A stretch of 64,000 bases of DNA from Flexivirga oryzae (lineage in GTDB: Bacteria; Actinomycetota; Actinomycetes; Actinomycetales; Dermatophilaceae): positions 1,736,001 to 1,800,000 of the forward strand of contig NZ_JACHVQ010000001.1 of the NCBI RefSeq assembly GCF_014190805.1, written 5' to 3'. Made by a program: the position numbers and the translations under genes. This document shows, one piece after another, positions 1 through 7,973 of the stretch. Positions within the stretch are counted from its first letter, which is position 1. Each line of letters opens with the position of its first letter. Under the pieces are notes generated by a model that saw nothing but the letters and a program-made list of their open reading frames with translations, had not been told where the DNA came from and did no database searches.

Positions 1-451
1 AATAGTGATCGGTGCGATCGACCCAGCGCAGTTGCCCCTCCGCCGTCAGCAGCTCGACCGCTTCCACCGACCCCGCGAGACCGCCCTGCCCCGTCCCGGA
101 GCCGTGCGTGCCCGTCGCGACACTGCCCGCGACGGTGATGTGGGGGAGGGAGGCGAGATTCGGCAGCGCACGCCCGGCCGCCGTCAACGCGGGCACCAGA
201 TCGCCGTACTTCATGCCACCGCTGACCGTCACCGACCCGGTGTCCGGATCGACCGCCGGGGCCTCGATGAGGCCGGAAAGGTCTACCTGCCAGCCGTTCT
301 CGCTGTCCGCGATGCCGTTGAAGCTGTGCCCCGACCCGGCGACCTTCAGGGCCGGAGCCTGCGCCACGAGCTGCTGGAGCTCCTCGACGGTCGTGGGCCG
401 CTCCCGCCGGGCGGCACGGTAGTCGTAGGTACCGGACCAGTTCGTCGTCAT
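1..451 (-). CDS. Alditol oxidase-like FAD-linked oxidoreductase (N-terminal part)
   Basis: Only the first 150 codons lie in the window; the gene runs off the left edge. The protein starts MTTNWSGTYDYRA and contains VAGSGHSFNGIA and GSVATGTHGSG, the FAD-binding (PCMH-type) pattern of the xylitol/alditol oxidase family, in which a His in the GHSF segment usually carries covalent flavin. Such enzymes oxidise sugar alcohols with O2 as acceptor and are cytosolic. The ATG follows a purine-rich GAGGAA. It is codirectional with the sugar-dehydrogenase-like gene at 502-1551, so a shared role in polyol or sugar use is plausible. L-gulonolactone oxidase is the main alternative. Confidence 0.8.
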   Translation of the reverse strand, partial: MTTNWSGTYDYRAARRERPTTVEELQQLVAQAPALKVAGSGHSFNGIADSENGWQVDLSGLIEAPAVDPDTGSVTVSGGMKYGDLVPALTAAGRALPNLASLPHITVAGSVATGTHGSGTGQGGLAGSVEAVELLTAEGQLRWVDRTDHY

Positions 452-501
452 GGCATTCCTCGTTTCGAATCGCACGGACCTGATCGGGGCTGGGGTGCGC
501 C

Positions 502-1551
502 CTACGGGGTGGACGGGCCGTCCTCGCCGGGGTAGCGCACCCCCAGCTGCGCGCGAACCTCGTCCATGACCTCCAGGACCCGGATCGTCTCGGCCCACGG
601 CATCAACGGGGACTGGGTCTCACCGGCACTGACCCGTCGAGCAACCTCGGCGGCCTCGAAGTGCAGGCCGTGCTCGGTCGACTCGGGCGCGTAGGTGTCG
701 AGGACGACGTCGTCGGTGCCGACCAGTCGCACCGGACCGCGCTGGTAGAACCAGCCGGGCAGCTCCAAACGGCCCGAGGTCCCCGCGATGACAGCGGTGT
801 TCGCGGTCCGCGCGCTCATCGTCGAGACGCACGTGGCCAGCGCCCCGCCGCTGCGCAGGGTGACCGTCTCTGCGCGGTCGACACCAGTCGGCGTCAGCGA
901 CCCGGTCGCGTGCACGTCGAGCTCGCCGGGCAGCAGCATCGCCGCGAGGGAGATCGGGTAGACACCGAGGTCGAGCAGCGCACCCCCGGCGAGTGCGGGC
1001 TCGGCCAGCCGTTGCGGGCCCGCCGGATAGAGCAGTTGCCCGTGGTCGGCGACGATGCTGTCGAGCTCACCGAGCAGGCCGTCCGCCGCAGCCTGTCGCA
1101 CGACGTCGTAGCGGGGGAGGAACCTCGACCACATCGCCTCCATGCAGAACAGGTTGCGGGAGCGCGCCTCTTCGATCACCTCGCGCGCCTCGCAAGCGTT
1201 GCGGGTGAACGCCTTCTCGACCAGGACCGGCTTGCCGGCGCGCAGCGCGAGGAGCGCGTGGTCGCGGTGTGCCGAGTGCGGGGACGCGACGTACACGACG
1301 TCGACCGTAGGGTCGGCGACGAGTTCGTCATACGACCCGTATGCCGTGAAACTGCCGAACTGAGAGGCGAACTCGCGCGCGCGGTCGATGCTCCGGGAGC
1401 CGCAGGCGACGATCCGCTGCCCGGTCCCGGCCAGCAGCGCCGACGCGAAGGCCGCGGCGATACCGCCAGGGGCGAGGATCCCCCAGCGGAGGGACGGGGC
1501 GTCCTTCGGGTCCGGCGTGGTCGGAGCAGGTAGCGCGGTCACGCGAACCAT
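502..1551 (-). CDS. Gfo/Idh/MocA family NAD(P)-dependent oxidoreductase
   Basis: The protein is about 349 residues, usual for the family. The N-terminal Rossmann fold is seen as RWGILAPGGIAAAFA, and the EKAF segment (VLVEKAFTRN) contains the lysine conserved in this family. Members oxidise or epimerise sugars, inositols or related polyols; the substrate cannot be read from the sequence. I chose the ATG giving MVRVTALPAP, which overlaps the 3' end of the broken esterase by 13 bases; a GTG three codons further in is also possible. A longer reading frame from 1590 adds 13 residues that do not look like the family. Confidence 0.85.
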   Translation of the reverse strand: MVRVTALPAPTTPDPKDAPSLRWGILAPGGIAAAFASALLAGTGQRIVACGSRSIDRAREFASQFGSFTAYGSYDELVADPTVDVVYVASPHSAHRDHALLALRAGKPVLVEKAFTRNACEAREVIEEARSRNLFCMEAMWSRFLPRYDVVRQAAADGLLGELDSIVADHGQLLYPAGPQRLAEPALAGGALLDLGVYPISLAAMLLPGELDVHATGSLTPTGVDRAETVTLRSGGALATCVSTMSARTANTAVIAGTSGRLELPGWFYQRGPVRLVGTDDVVLDTYAPESTEHGLHFEAAEVARRVSAGETQSPLMPWAETIRVLEVMDEVRAQLGVRYPGEDGPSTP

Positions 1552-2272
1552 CCTTGCAGAGCATCGACGATCTCCCAGCGCGCTTGCCACGCAACGGGTG
1601 CCGCACCCGGAATGTTGAGGAAGCCGTGCGGCACACCGCGGTAGTGCGTCAGCCGGGTCGCGACCCCGCTGCGCTGCAGCGCGGCGGCGTAGTCCGCCCC
1701 CTCCGGGGCGAGGGGGTCGAACTCGGCGGTCTGGATCAGCGCCGGTGCCGCCCCCTCGTGCGATGCGGCCTGCAGCGGGGAGATCTGCGCGTCGTCCGCC
1801 GCGACCGGCGCACCGTCGAGGTAGAGGGACTTGTAGGTGTCCAGGACAGCGGTCGGCGCCTTGTGCTCGGGCGCCTTGCGGTAGTCGGGTGCCAGCACCA
1901 GCGCGCCGGTCTCGTCGGCGATCATCGTGAGCGGCGACTCGTAGTCGAGCGGACGCCCCAGGGTCCAGCCGCCGCCGTGGTAGTACACGACCACGGGTGC
2001 CGCGCCGTGCACGTCCGGGCGCCGGTACGTCCGGGCCGGGATCCTCGCGCCGTCCCGCATCGTGAGGTGGATGGTGTCACGGACGATGTGTTGCGGACCC
2101 GCCCCGTCACGAGGGTGACCGGGAAACGCGGGTCGGGTGTCATGGCGCGCCGGTGCGGGATCTCCTCGGGCTTCATGCCCGCCACGCCGTCGCGGGTGCG
2201 ACTCACCGCCATACACAGCAAGCGGGTGCGGATCGGCATATCCGGCAGGTCCGCCCAGTGAACCTTCGTCAT
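1539..2272 (-). pseudogene. Alpha/beta hydrolase (HSL-type esterase), broken by frameshift and internal deletion
   Basis: The N-terminal part starting MTKVHWADLPDM at 2272 reads to FPVTLVTGRV in one frame. The rest (VRDTIHLTMRDGARIPAR, the HGGGW oxyanion-hole motif, DYRKAPEH, and the C-terminal HGFLNIPG with its catalytic His) is in another frame, so a one-base indel lies near 2095-2115. The GDSAGG nucleophile motif is absent: DYRKAPEH runs within about 50 residues into ALIQTAEFDPL, so roughly 80-90 residues including the active-site serine are missing. Intact relatives are about 310 residues. Two independent lesions make an active enzyme very unlikely. Confidence 0.8.
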
Positions 2273-2303
2273 GGCCGAAGTATTGCGGTCTTAAGGTCGG
2301 AAC

Positions 2304-3833
2304 ATGACTGTGCGTCGGATCATGGGCATCGAGACCGAATACGGCATCTCCGTGCCGGGTGACCCCACCGCCAACCCGATGGTCCTGTCCGGCCGGGTCG
2401 TGACGGCATACGCCACCCAGGTGGGTATGCGTGCGGCACGCGCGGGCTGGGACTACGAGGACGAGGCCCCGCTACGGGATGCACGCGGCTTCGACATGGC
2501 CCGGGGTGTCGCGGACCCGAGCCAGCTCACCGACGAGGAAGACCCCACCCTGGCCAATGTGGTGCTCACCAACGGGGCGCGGTTGTATGTCGACCACGCG
2601 CACCCCGAGTACAGCTCCCCGGAGGTGACCAGCCCGCGCGACGCGATCGCCTGGGACCGGGCGGGAGAGGCGATCATGCGCGAGGCGGTGCGGCTGCTCG
2701 CGGTCCCGGGCACACCGGGGGTCAACCTCTACAAGAACAACACCGACGGCAAGGGCGCGTCCTACGGGACGCACGAAAACTACCTGATGAGCCGCTCCAC
2801 GCCGTTCGCGGAGATCGTGCGGCACCTCATCCCGTTCTTCGTCGCCCGGCAGGTGATGTGCGGGTCCGGCCGCGTCGGCATCGGCGTCGAGTCGTCCCGG
2901 CCGGGTTTCCAGCTCGCCCAGCGCTCGGACTTCTTCGAGGTCGAGGTCGGCCTGGAGACCACCCTGAAGCGACCGCTGATCAACACCCGCGACGAGCCGC
3001 ACGCCGTCGCGGACCGCTATCGCCGGCTGCACGTCATCCTCGGCGACGCCAACCACTGCGACGTCACCAACCTGCTCAAGCTCGGCACGACCAGCCTGGT
3101 GCTCGGCATGATCGAGGACAGTGCGGTCGGTGCCGACCTCACCGTCGACAAGCCGGTCGAGGCCCTGCACCGGATCTCGCACGACCCGACGCTGCGGACC
3201 ACGGTCGAGGTCGCCGGCCGACGCACCATGACCGGTGTCCAACTGCTCTGGAGCTACTACGAACTCGTCGACTCCTGGTTGCAGCAGAAGTACGCCGGGG
3301 AGCTGGACGAGGACACCGCCGAGGTCATGCAACGCTGGGAGCAGGTGCTGACGAAGCTGGAGCGTGACCCGATGGAGGCCGACCGCGAGGTCGACTGGGT
3401 CACCAAGCTGAAGACCATGGAGAGCTACCGCGCCCGCGACGGGCTGGACTGGTCCGACCACCGGTTGCGCGCCATCGACATCCAGTGGTCCGACGTGCGC
3501 ACCGACAAGGGTCTGTTCAACCGGCTGCTCGCGGGCGGCCGGGTCGAGCAGCTGGTCGACGACACGCTCGTGAAGGACGCCGTGGGCAACCCGCCGCGTG
3601 ACACGCGCGCCTACTTCCGGGGGACCTGCCTCGCGCGGTTCCCCCGGGAGGTGGCCGCCGCCTCCTGGGACTCGGTCATCTTCGACGTGCAGTCGCAGCC
3701 GAGCCTGCAGCGCGTGCCGATGCTCGAACCGGAGCGAGGGACCGAGGCGCACGTCGGGCCGCTGCTGGAGCGTGCCGGGTCGGCCGATGAGCTGCTGCGG
3801 CTGCTCGCCGACGGCACCACAGCGGCGGGTTGA
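2304..3833 (+). CDS. dop: Deamidase/depupylase of Pup (Dop)
   Basis: Dop converts the C-terminal Gln of Pup to Glu and also removes Pup from substrates, using an ATP-bound glutamine-synthetase-like fold in the cytosol. The start MTVRRIMGIETEYG carries the ATP/Mg-binding MGIETEYG motif. The Dop-loop insertion (about residues 45-90), which PafA lacks, is present, followed by LYVDHAHPEYSSPE with the catalytic Asp97. The protein has 509 residues, normal for Dop. TAAGGT at 2292-2297 lies six bases before the ATG, which fits a leaderless transcript. Genes for Pup and the 20S core follow directly. PafA at 11957 is the paralogue, told apart by the loop. Confidence 0.97.
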   Translation: MTVRRIMGIETEYGISVPGDPTANPMVLSGRVVTAYATQVGMRAARAGWDYEDEAPLRDARGFDMARGVADPSQLTDEEDPTLANVVLTNGARLYVDHAHPEYSSPEVTSPRDAIAWDRAGEAIMREAVRLLAVPGTPGVNLYKNNTDGKGASYGTHENYLMSRSTPFAEIVRHLIPFFVARQVMCGSGRVGIGVESSRPGFQLAQRSDFFEVEVGLETTLKRPLINTRDEPHAVADRYRRLHVILGDANHCDVTNLLKLGTTSLVLGMIEDSAVGADLTVDKPVEALHRISHDPTLRTTVEVAGRRTMTGVQLLWSYYELVDSWLQQKYAGELDEDTAEVMQRWEQVLTKLERDPMEADREVDWVTKLKTMESYRARDGLDWSDHRLRAIDIQWSDVRTDKGLFNRLLAGGRVEQLVDDTLVKDAVGNPPRDTRAYFRGTCLARFPREVAAASWDSVIFDVQSQPSLQRVPMLEPERGTEAHVGPLLERAGSADELLRLLADGTTAAG

Positions 3834-3914
3834 GCCGAAGCCGGGTGTGCCGTCGCGCCATACCGGCTGGCCCACGTAGGGTTGGAGACAGAAGCAGGAC
3901 GAAAGGACACCGCC

Positions 3915-4115
3915 ATGGCTACGCAGGAACACAAGAACCCGCAGCGCCGCGACGCCGACCCGGCAGACGACGCACCGGAGCCGGCACCGGCCGCCGCCCC
4001 GGCGAAGCAGGAGCTCGACGACGACGTCGACAGCGTGCTGGACGAGATCGACGGTGTGCTGGAGTCCAACTCCGAGGAGTTCGTCCGCGGTTTCGTCCAG
4101 AAGGGCGGACAGTGA
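3915..4115 (+). CDS. pup: Prokaryotic ubiquitin-like protein Pup
   Basis: This 66-residue, acidic, mostly disordered tag is ligated to lysines of target proteins and threads them into the proteasome. The end GFVQKGGQ is diagnostic: the terminal Gln must be deamidated by Dop before PafA can use it. The coiled-coil part that binds the Mpa/ARC ATPase spans about residues 25-60 (LDDDVDSVLDEIDGVLE). I chose the ATG giving MATQEHKNPQ, preceded by GAAAGGA as ribosome binding site; a longer frame from 3882 is less likely. The stop overlaps the GTG start of prcB. Confidence 0.97.
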   Translation: MATQEHKNPQRRDADPADDAPEPAPAAAPAKQELDDDVDSVLDEIDGVLESNSEEFVRGFVQKGGQ

Positions 4116-4924
4116 GCGAGTCCCGCCAGCTCCCTCCCTCGTTCTTGCAGACCGGTTCATCGTCGTTTACCGAGTTCCTCGCCGGCCACGCACCGGATCT
4201 GGTGCCGGGTTCGCGCACCATCCCGGTGTCGGCGATCGACGTGCCGCACGGCACCACGATCGTGGCGATCGCCTATGCCGACGGCGTGCTGCTCGCCGGT
4301 GACCGCCGTGCCACGATGGGCAACCTGATCGCCAACAACGAGATGCTCAAGGTCTTCGCGGCCGACGACTTCTCCGCGGTCGGCATCGCCGGCACGGCCG
4401 GCACCGCCATCGAGATGGTGCGGCTGTTCCAGGTGGAGTTGGAGCACTACGAGAAGATCGAGGGCACCCGGCTCTCGTTGGTGGGCAAGGCGAACCGCCT
4501 GGCGACGATGATCCGCGGCAACCTCGGGATGGCGATGCAGGGCCTGTCCGTCGTACCGCTCTTCGCCGGCTTCGACCTGGACCGCGACGAGGGGCGGATC
4601 TTCTCCTACGACGTGACCGGCGGCTGCTACGAGGAGCACGACTTCCACTCGGTCGGTTCGGGATCGCTGTTCGCCCGTGGCGCGCTGAAGAAGCTGTGGC
4701 GCCGGCAGATGACCCGCGACGACGCCGTACACGTCACCATCGAGGCGTTGTACGACGCGGCCGACGACGACTCGGCCACCGGTGGGCCCGACCTCGGCCG
4801 GCGCATCTGGCCGACGGTCGCGATCGTCAATGCCGACGGAACCCAGTTCGTGTCCGACGACGAGCTGGCCGGTGTTGTCCAGCAGGTCCTCGAGGCCCGC
4901 CGCGAGATCGGAGGTACACGCTAA
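4112..4924 (+). CDS. prcB: Proteasome beta subunit PrcB
   Basis: This is the proteolytic subunit of the 20S proteasome, an N-terminal threonine hydrolase. The GTG start overlaps the pup stop (GTGA), which gives translational coupling and a 270-residue precursor. The propeptide is residues 1-47; cleavage after HG exposes Thr48 of TTIVAIAYADG, and the LLAGDRRATMGN segment carries conserved active-site Asp and Arg. The order dop-pup-prcB-prcA matches other actinobacteria. prcA follows immediately, so the subunits are co-translated. I see no departure from the family. Confidence 0.97.
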   Translation: MSESRQLPPSFLQTGSSSFTEFLAGHAPDLVPGSRTIPVSAIDVPHGTTIVAIAYADGVLLAGDRRATMGNLIANNEMLKVFAADDFSAVGIAGTAGTAIEMVRLFQVELEHYEKIEGTRLSLVGKANRLATMIRGNLGMAMQGLSVVPLFAGFDLDRDEGRIFSYDVTGGCYEEHDFHSVGSGSLFARGALKKLWRRQMTRDDAVHVTIEALYDAADDDSATGGPDLGRRIWPTVAIVNADGTQFVSDDELAGVVQQVLEARREIGGTR

Positions 4925-5695
4925 ATGAGCATGCCGTTCTACGTCTCGCCCGAGCAGCTGATGAAGGACCGGGCCGACTACGCCCGCAAGGGCATCGCCC
5001 GTGGCCGGTCCGTCGTGGTGCTGGCGTATGACGGGGGCATCGCCTTCGTCGCCGAGAACCCCAGCCGGGCGCTGCACAAGGTGTCGGAGATCTACGACCG
5101 CATCGCGTTCGCCGCGGTCGGCAAGTACAACGAGTTCGAGAACCTCCGCGTCGCCGGCATCCGGTATGCCGACCTGCGCGGTTACTCCTACGACCGCTCC
5201 GACGTCACGGCGCGCGGGCTCGCCAATGCCTACGCGCAGACCCTCGGCACGGTCTTCACCCAGGAGGCCAAGCCGTACGAGGTCGAGATCGTCGTCGCGC
5301 AGGTGGACGACAGCGCCGGCACCGACCAGATCTACCGGCTGACCTACGACGGCTCGGTGTTCGACGAGCAGGGCTTCGTGGCCATGGGCGGGGCGGCCGA
5401 GCACATCAGCGCCGGTCTGCAGGAGCGCTGGGAGCCCGGCATGGACCTCGGCGCGGCGCTGCGGCTGGCCGTGGGGCTGCTCGGCGAGGACCCGAACGGT
5501 GGCGAGGCGCGCACACTCACGGCCGACCAGCTCGAGGTGGCGGTGCTGGACCGGGAGCGCGAGCGCCGGAAGTTCCGCCGGATCGAGAACTCGCACCTCG
5601 GCGGCCTGCTCAGCCCGGACGGTGCTGCGTCCCCGACCGCTGACACGCCGCCGTCCGACGCCGCTGATGCCGACGCCAGTGAGCCCGACGAATAA
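4925..5695 (+). CDS. prcA: Proteasome alpha subunit PrcA
   Basis: PrcA forms the outer rings of the 20S core and gates substrate entry. The N-terminus MSMPFYVSPEQLMKDRADYA is the conserved gating helix region, and GIARGRSVVVLAYDGG begins the beta sandwich. The protein has 256 residues and a low-complexity acidic tail (PTADTPPSDAADADASEPDE). Alpha subunits usually end in a motif that docks regulators, but here the end is simply acidic. The ATG lies right after the prcB TAA. A hairpin at 5711-5748 may end the operon. Confidence 0.96.
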   Translation: MSMPFYVSPEQLMKDRADYARKGIARGRSVVVLAYDGGIAFVAENPSRALHKVSEIYDRIAFAAVGKYNEFENLRVAGIRYADLRGYSYDRSDVTARGLANAYAQTLGTVFTQEAKPYEVEIVVAQVDDSAGTDQIYRLTYDGSVFDEQGFVAMGGAAEHISAGLQERWEPGMDLGAALRLAVGLLGEDPNGGEARTLTADQLEVAVLDRERERRKFRRIENSHLGGLLSPDGAASPTADTPPSDAADADASEPDE

Positions 5696-5993
5696 CTGAC
5701 AACAGTTTCGACTTCCTCGCTTGGAACCGCCGTCCCGAGCGAGGAAGTGACGACAGTAGCGAGTTACCCGCCGCCGGCCGCGAGCGTGAGTTATTTCCCT
5801 CAGATCGGTAATCAAGGTGACCGTTGTCGGTGCCCTCTGACATGATGGATAGGCATCCCAGCTACTGCTCTGCGCGGCGCTGCGGTCAGGCATGTCGGGG
5901 GACTCCATCATCTTGACCTCAAGTGCGGTTGAAGGCTGAGGCTGAGGGTGTGCTCCGCCTCGTCACTCGTCGCCAAGGAGGCTTCACCACCCG
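5696..5993. other. Gap between the proteasome operon and the ABC exporter
   Basis: No credible gene is seen here. The 5' part holds the hairpin listed at 5711-5748. The rest must contain the promoter of the ABC exporter operon, but I see no convincing -35/-10 pair. A ribosome binding site (AAGGAGGC) stands about 8 bases before the exporter ATG. Confidence 0.6.
5711..5748 (+). terminator. Stem-loop after prcA
   Basis: ACTTCCTCGCT at 5711-5721 and its exact complement at 5738-5748 form an 11-bp stem with a 16-base loop, 16 bases after the prcA stop. No T-run follows, as is common for actinobacterial terminators, so function as a terminator is inferred from position. Confidence 0.6.
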
Positions 5994-7973
5994 ATGACCG
6001 ACCAGCCCTCGCAGGCATCCGTTCCACCCCACAGTTCCCACCCCGGCACGGTGGGTCTCTTGTCGAAACCCTCGATCAATCCGACCCCGGCCCGGCGCAA
6101 CCGGGCCACGAGCCTGCTGCGGCTGGCTCCTTACGTCCGGCCCTACCGCACGCGCTGGATCACCATGATGATCTTCGGACTCACCAGTCTGGGCGCGACG
6201 ATCGTCATACCGCTGATGACCAAGGCGGTCATCGACGGGCCCGTGTCCCATCACGACCAACGCGGCCTGTGGGTCCTGGGCACGGCCGCGCTGGCGATCG
6301 GTATGGCGGAGGCCATCCTCTGGTTCGGGCGGCGCTGGCTGGTCGCGCGCGCAACGATGGGCATCGAGCGCGACATCCGCAACGAGATGTACCAGCACCT
6401 GCAGGTGCTGCCGATGTCATTCCACAGCAAGTGGCAGTCCGGCCAATTGCTGTCGCGGATCATGAACGACCTCAGCATGATTCGACGGCTGCTCAGCTTC
6501 GGCATCGTGATGCTGGTCCTCAACACGCTGCAGATCATCGCCGTGACGATCATCCTCCTGCTGCTCTACTGGCCACTCGGCGTGGTGGTCGTCATCTCGA
6601 TCGTGCCGATCGCCGCGATCGTTCTGCACAACCAGCGGAAGTTCACCAAGCTGTCCCGGATGGCGCAGGACCAGACCGGCGTCGTGGCGACCAATGTCGA
6701 GGAGTCGGCGCTCGGCCTGCGAGTCATCAAGTCGTTCGGCCGCGAGGACTACATCTTCGACCGGTTCGACGAGCAGGCGACGGCTCTCTTCGACATCCAG
6801 GTACGCAAGGTCCGCCTCCAGGCCAGCTTCTGGACGCTGCTCGAGGTGATCCCCAACCTCACCCTCATCGTCGTGCTCGGCCTCGGTGCCGCGGCCACGG
6901 GGGACGGTCGCATCACCCTCGGAACACTCGTCGCGTTCATCACCATGATGCTCTCGCTGGTCTGGCCCATCGCGGCGCTGGGTTTCCTGCTGTCCATGAC
7001 CCAGGAGGCGATGACCGCCGCCGACCGGGTCGCCGAGATCTTCGACACCGAGCCGGATATCACCGATGGCCCGACCAACGAGGTATCACCGGGCGGTGCG
7101 CTGCGGCTGCGGGACGTCGGCTTCAAGTTCCCCGACGCGACTGACGACGACTGGGCGCTGCGGCACGTCGACCTCGACCTGCACCCCGGTGAGACGATCG
7201 CCCTCGTCGGCGCGACCGGCGCGGGCAAGTCGGTGCTCACCGGGCTGGTCCCCAGGTTGTATGACGTCACCGAGGGCAGCATCGAGGTCGACGGCACCGA
7301 CATACGCGACCTGACGCTGCCGGCACTGCGGCAGACCGTGGCCACCGCGTTCGAGGATCCGACGCTGTTCTCGTTGTCCGTGCGGGAGAACCTCACCCTC
7401 GGCCGCCCGCAGGCCACCGAGGAGGAGATCACCGAGGCGATCGACGTGGCGCAGGCGCACTTCGTCCACGACCTGCCGTTCGGGCTGGAAACCCGCATCG
7501 GGGAGCAGGGGATGAGCCTGTCCGGCGGCCAACGGCAGCGGCTGTCGCTCGCGCGTGCGGTGCTCACCCACCCGAAGGTGCTGGTGCTGGACGACACCTT
7601 GTCCGCGCTCGACGTGCACACCGAGGCGCTGGTCGAGGAGGCGCTGCGCCGCGTGCTGCACTCGGTGACGGGTCTGGTGGTCGCGCACCGGGCCTCCACG
7701 GTGCTGCTGGCCGACCGCGTCGCGCTGCTGCAGCACGGCACGATCACCCATGTCGGCACCCACTCACAGCTGCTGGCGACCGTCCCCGCCTACCGCTACC
7801 TGCTGGCCGCCGACGACGAGATCGACGACCGGGCCGAGCACGATCCGACCTGGTGCACCGACGACGAGAAGCGCTGTGCGCAGGAGGATCTCGAGGTGAG
7901 CGAAGGTTCGTCCCGGGCCGCTCGAGATGACGACAGCACCCTCGACCGGCCGATGCGGGAGGCACGCCGATGA
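5994..7973 (+). CDS. ABC exporter half-transporter with a degenerate ATP site
   Basis: The 659-residue protein has six membrane helices (about 45-340) followed by an ATPase domain: Walker A GATGAGKS at 406-413, signature LSGGQRQR from 509, Walker B VLVLDD ending at 534. The catalytic Glu after Walker B is Asp, and the Q-loop reads FEDPT rather than QDP, so this nucleotide-binding domain is probably the non-hydrolysing half of a heterodimer. The partner at 7970 has a canonical DEATSSLD. The pair resembles the TM287/288-type multidrug or lipid exporters. The ATG has a good AAGGAGG site. The substrate is unknown. Confidence 0.9.
   Translation: MTDQPSQASVPPHSSHPGTVGLLSKPSINPTPARRNRATSLLRLAPYVRPYRTRWITMMIFGLTSLGATIVIPLMTKAVIDGPVSHHDQRGLWVLGTAALAIGMAEAILWFGRRWLVARATMGIERDIRNEMYQHLQVLPMSFHSKWQSGQLLSRIMNDLSMIRRLLSFGIVMLVLNTLQIIAVTIILLLLYWPLGVVVVISIVPIAAIVLHNQRKFTKLSRMAQDQTGVVATNVEESALGLRVIKSFGREDYIFDRFDEQATALFDIQVRKVRLQASFWTLLEVIPNLTLIVVLGLGAAATGDGRITLGTLVAFITMMLSLVWPIAALGFLLSMTQEAMTAADRVAEIFDTEPDITDGPTNEVSPGGALRLRDVGFKFPDATDDDWALRHVDLDLHPGETIALVGATGAGKSVLTGLVPRLYDVTEGSIEVDGTDIRDLTLPALRQTVATAFEDPTLFSLSVRENLTLGRPQATEEEITEAIDVAQAHFVHDLPFGLETRIGEQGMSLSGGQRQRLSLARAVLTHPKVLVLDDTLSALDVHTEALVEEALRRVLHSVTGLVVAHRASTVLLADRVALLQHGTITHVGTHSQLLATVPAYRYLLAADDEIDDRAEHDPTWCTDDEKRCAQEDLEVSEGSSRAARDDDSTLDRPMREARR

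Noticed and set aside
2472..5911. Long minus-strand frames opposite dop, pup, prcB and prcA
   Set aside because: The plus-strand proteins are unmistakable; the minus frames are compositional shadows without motifs.
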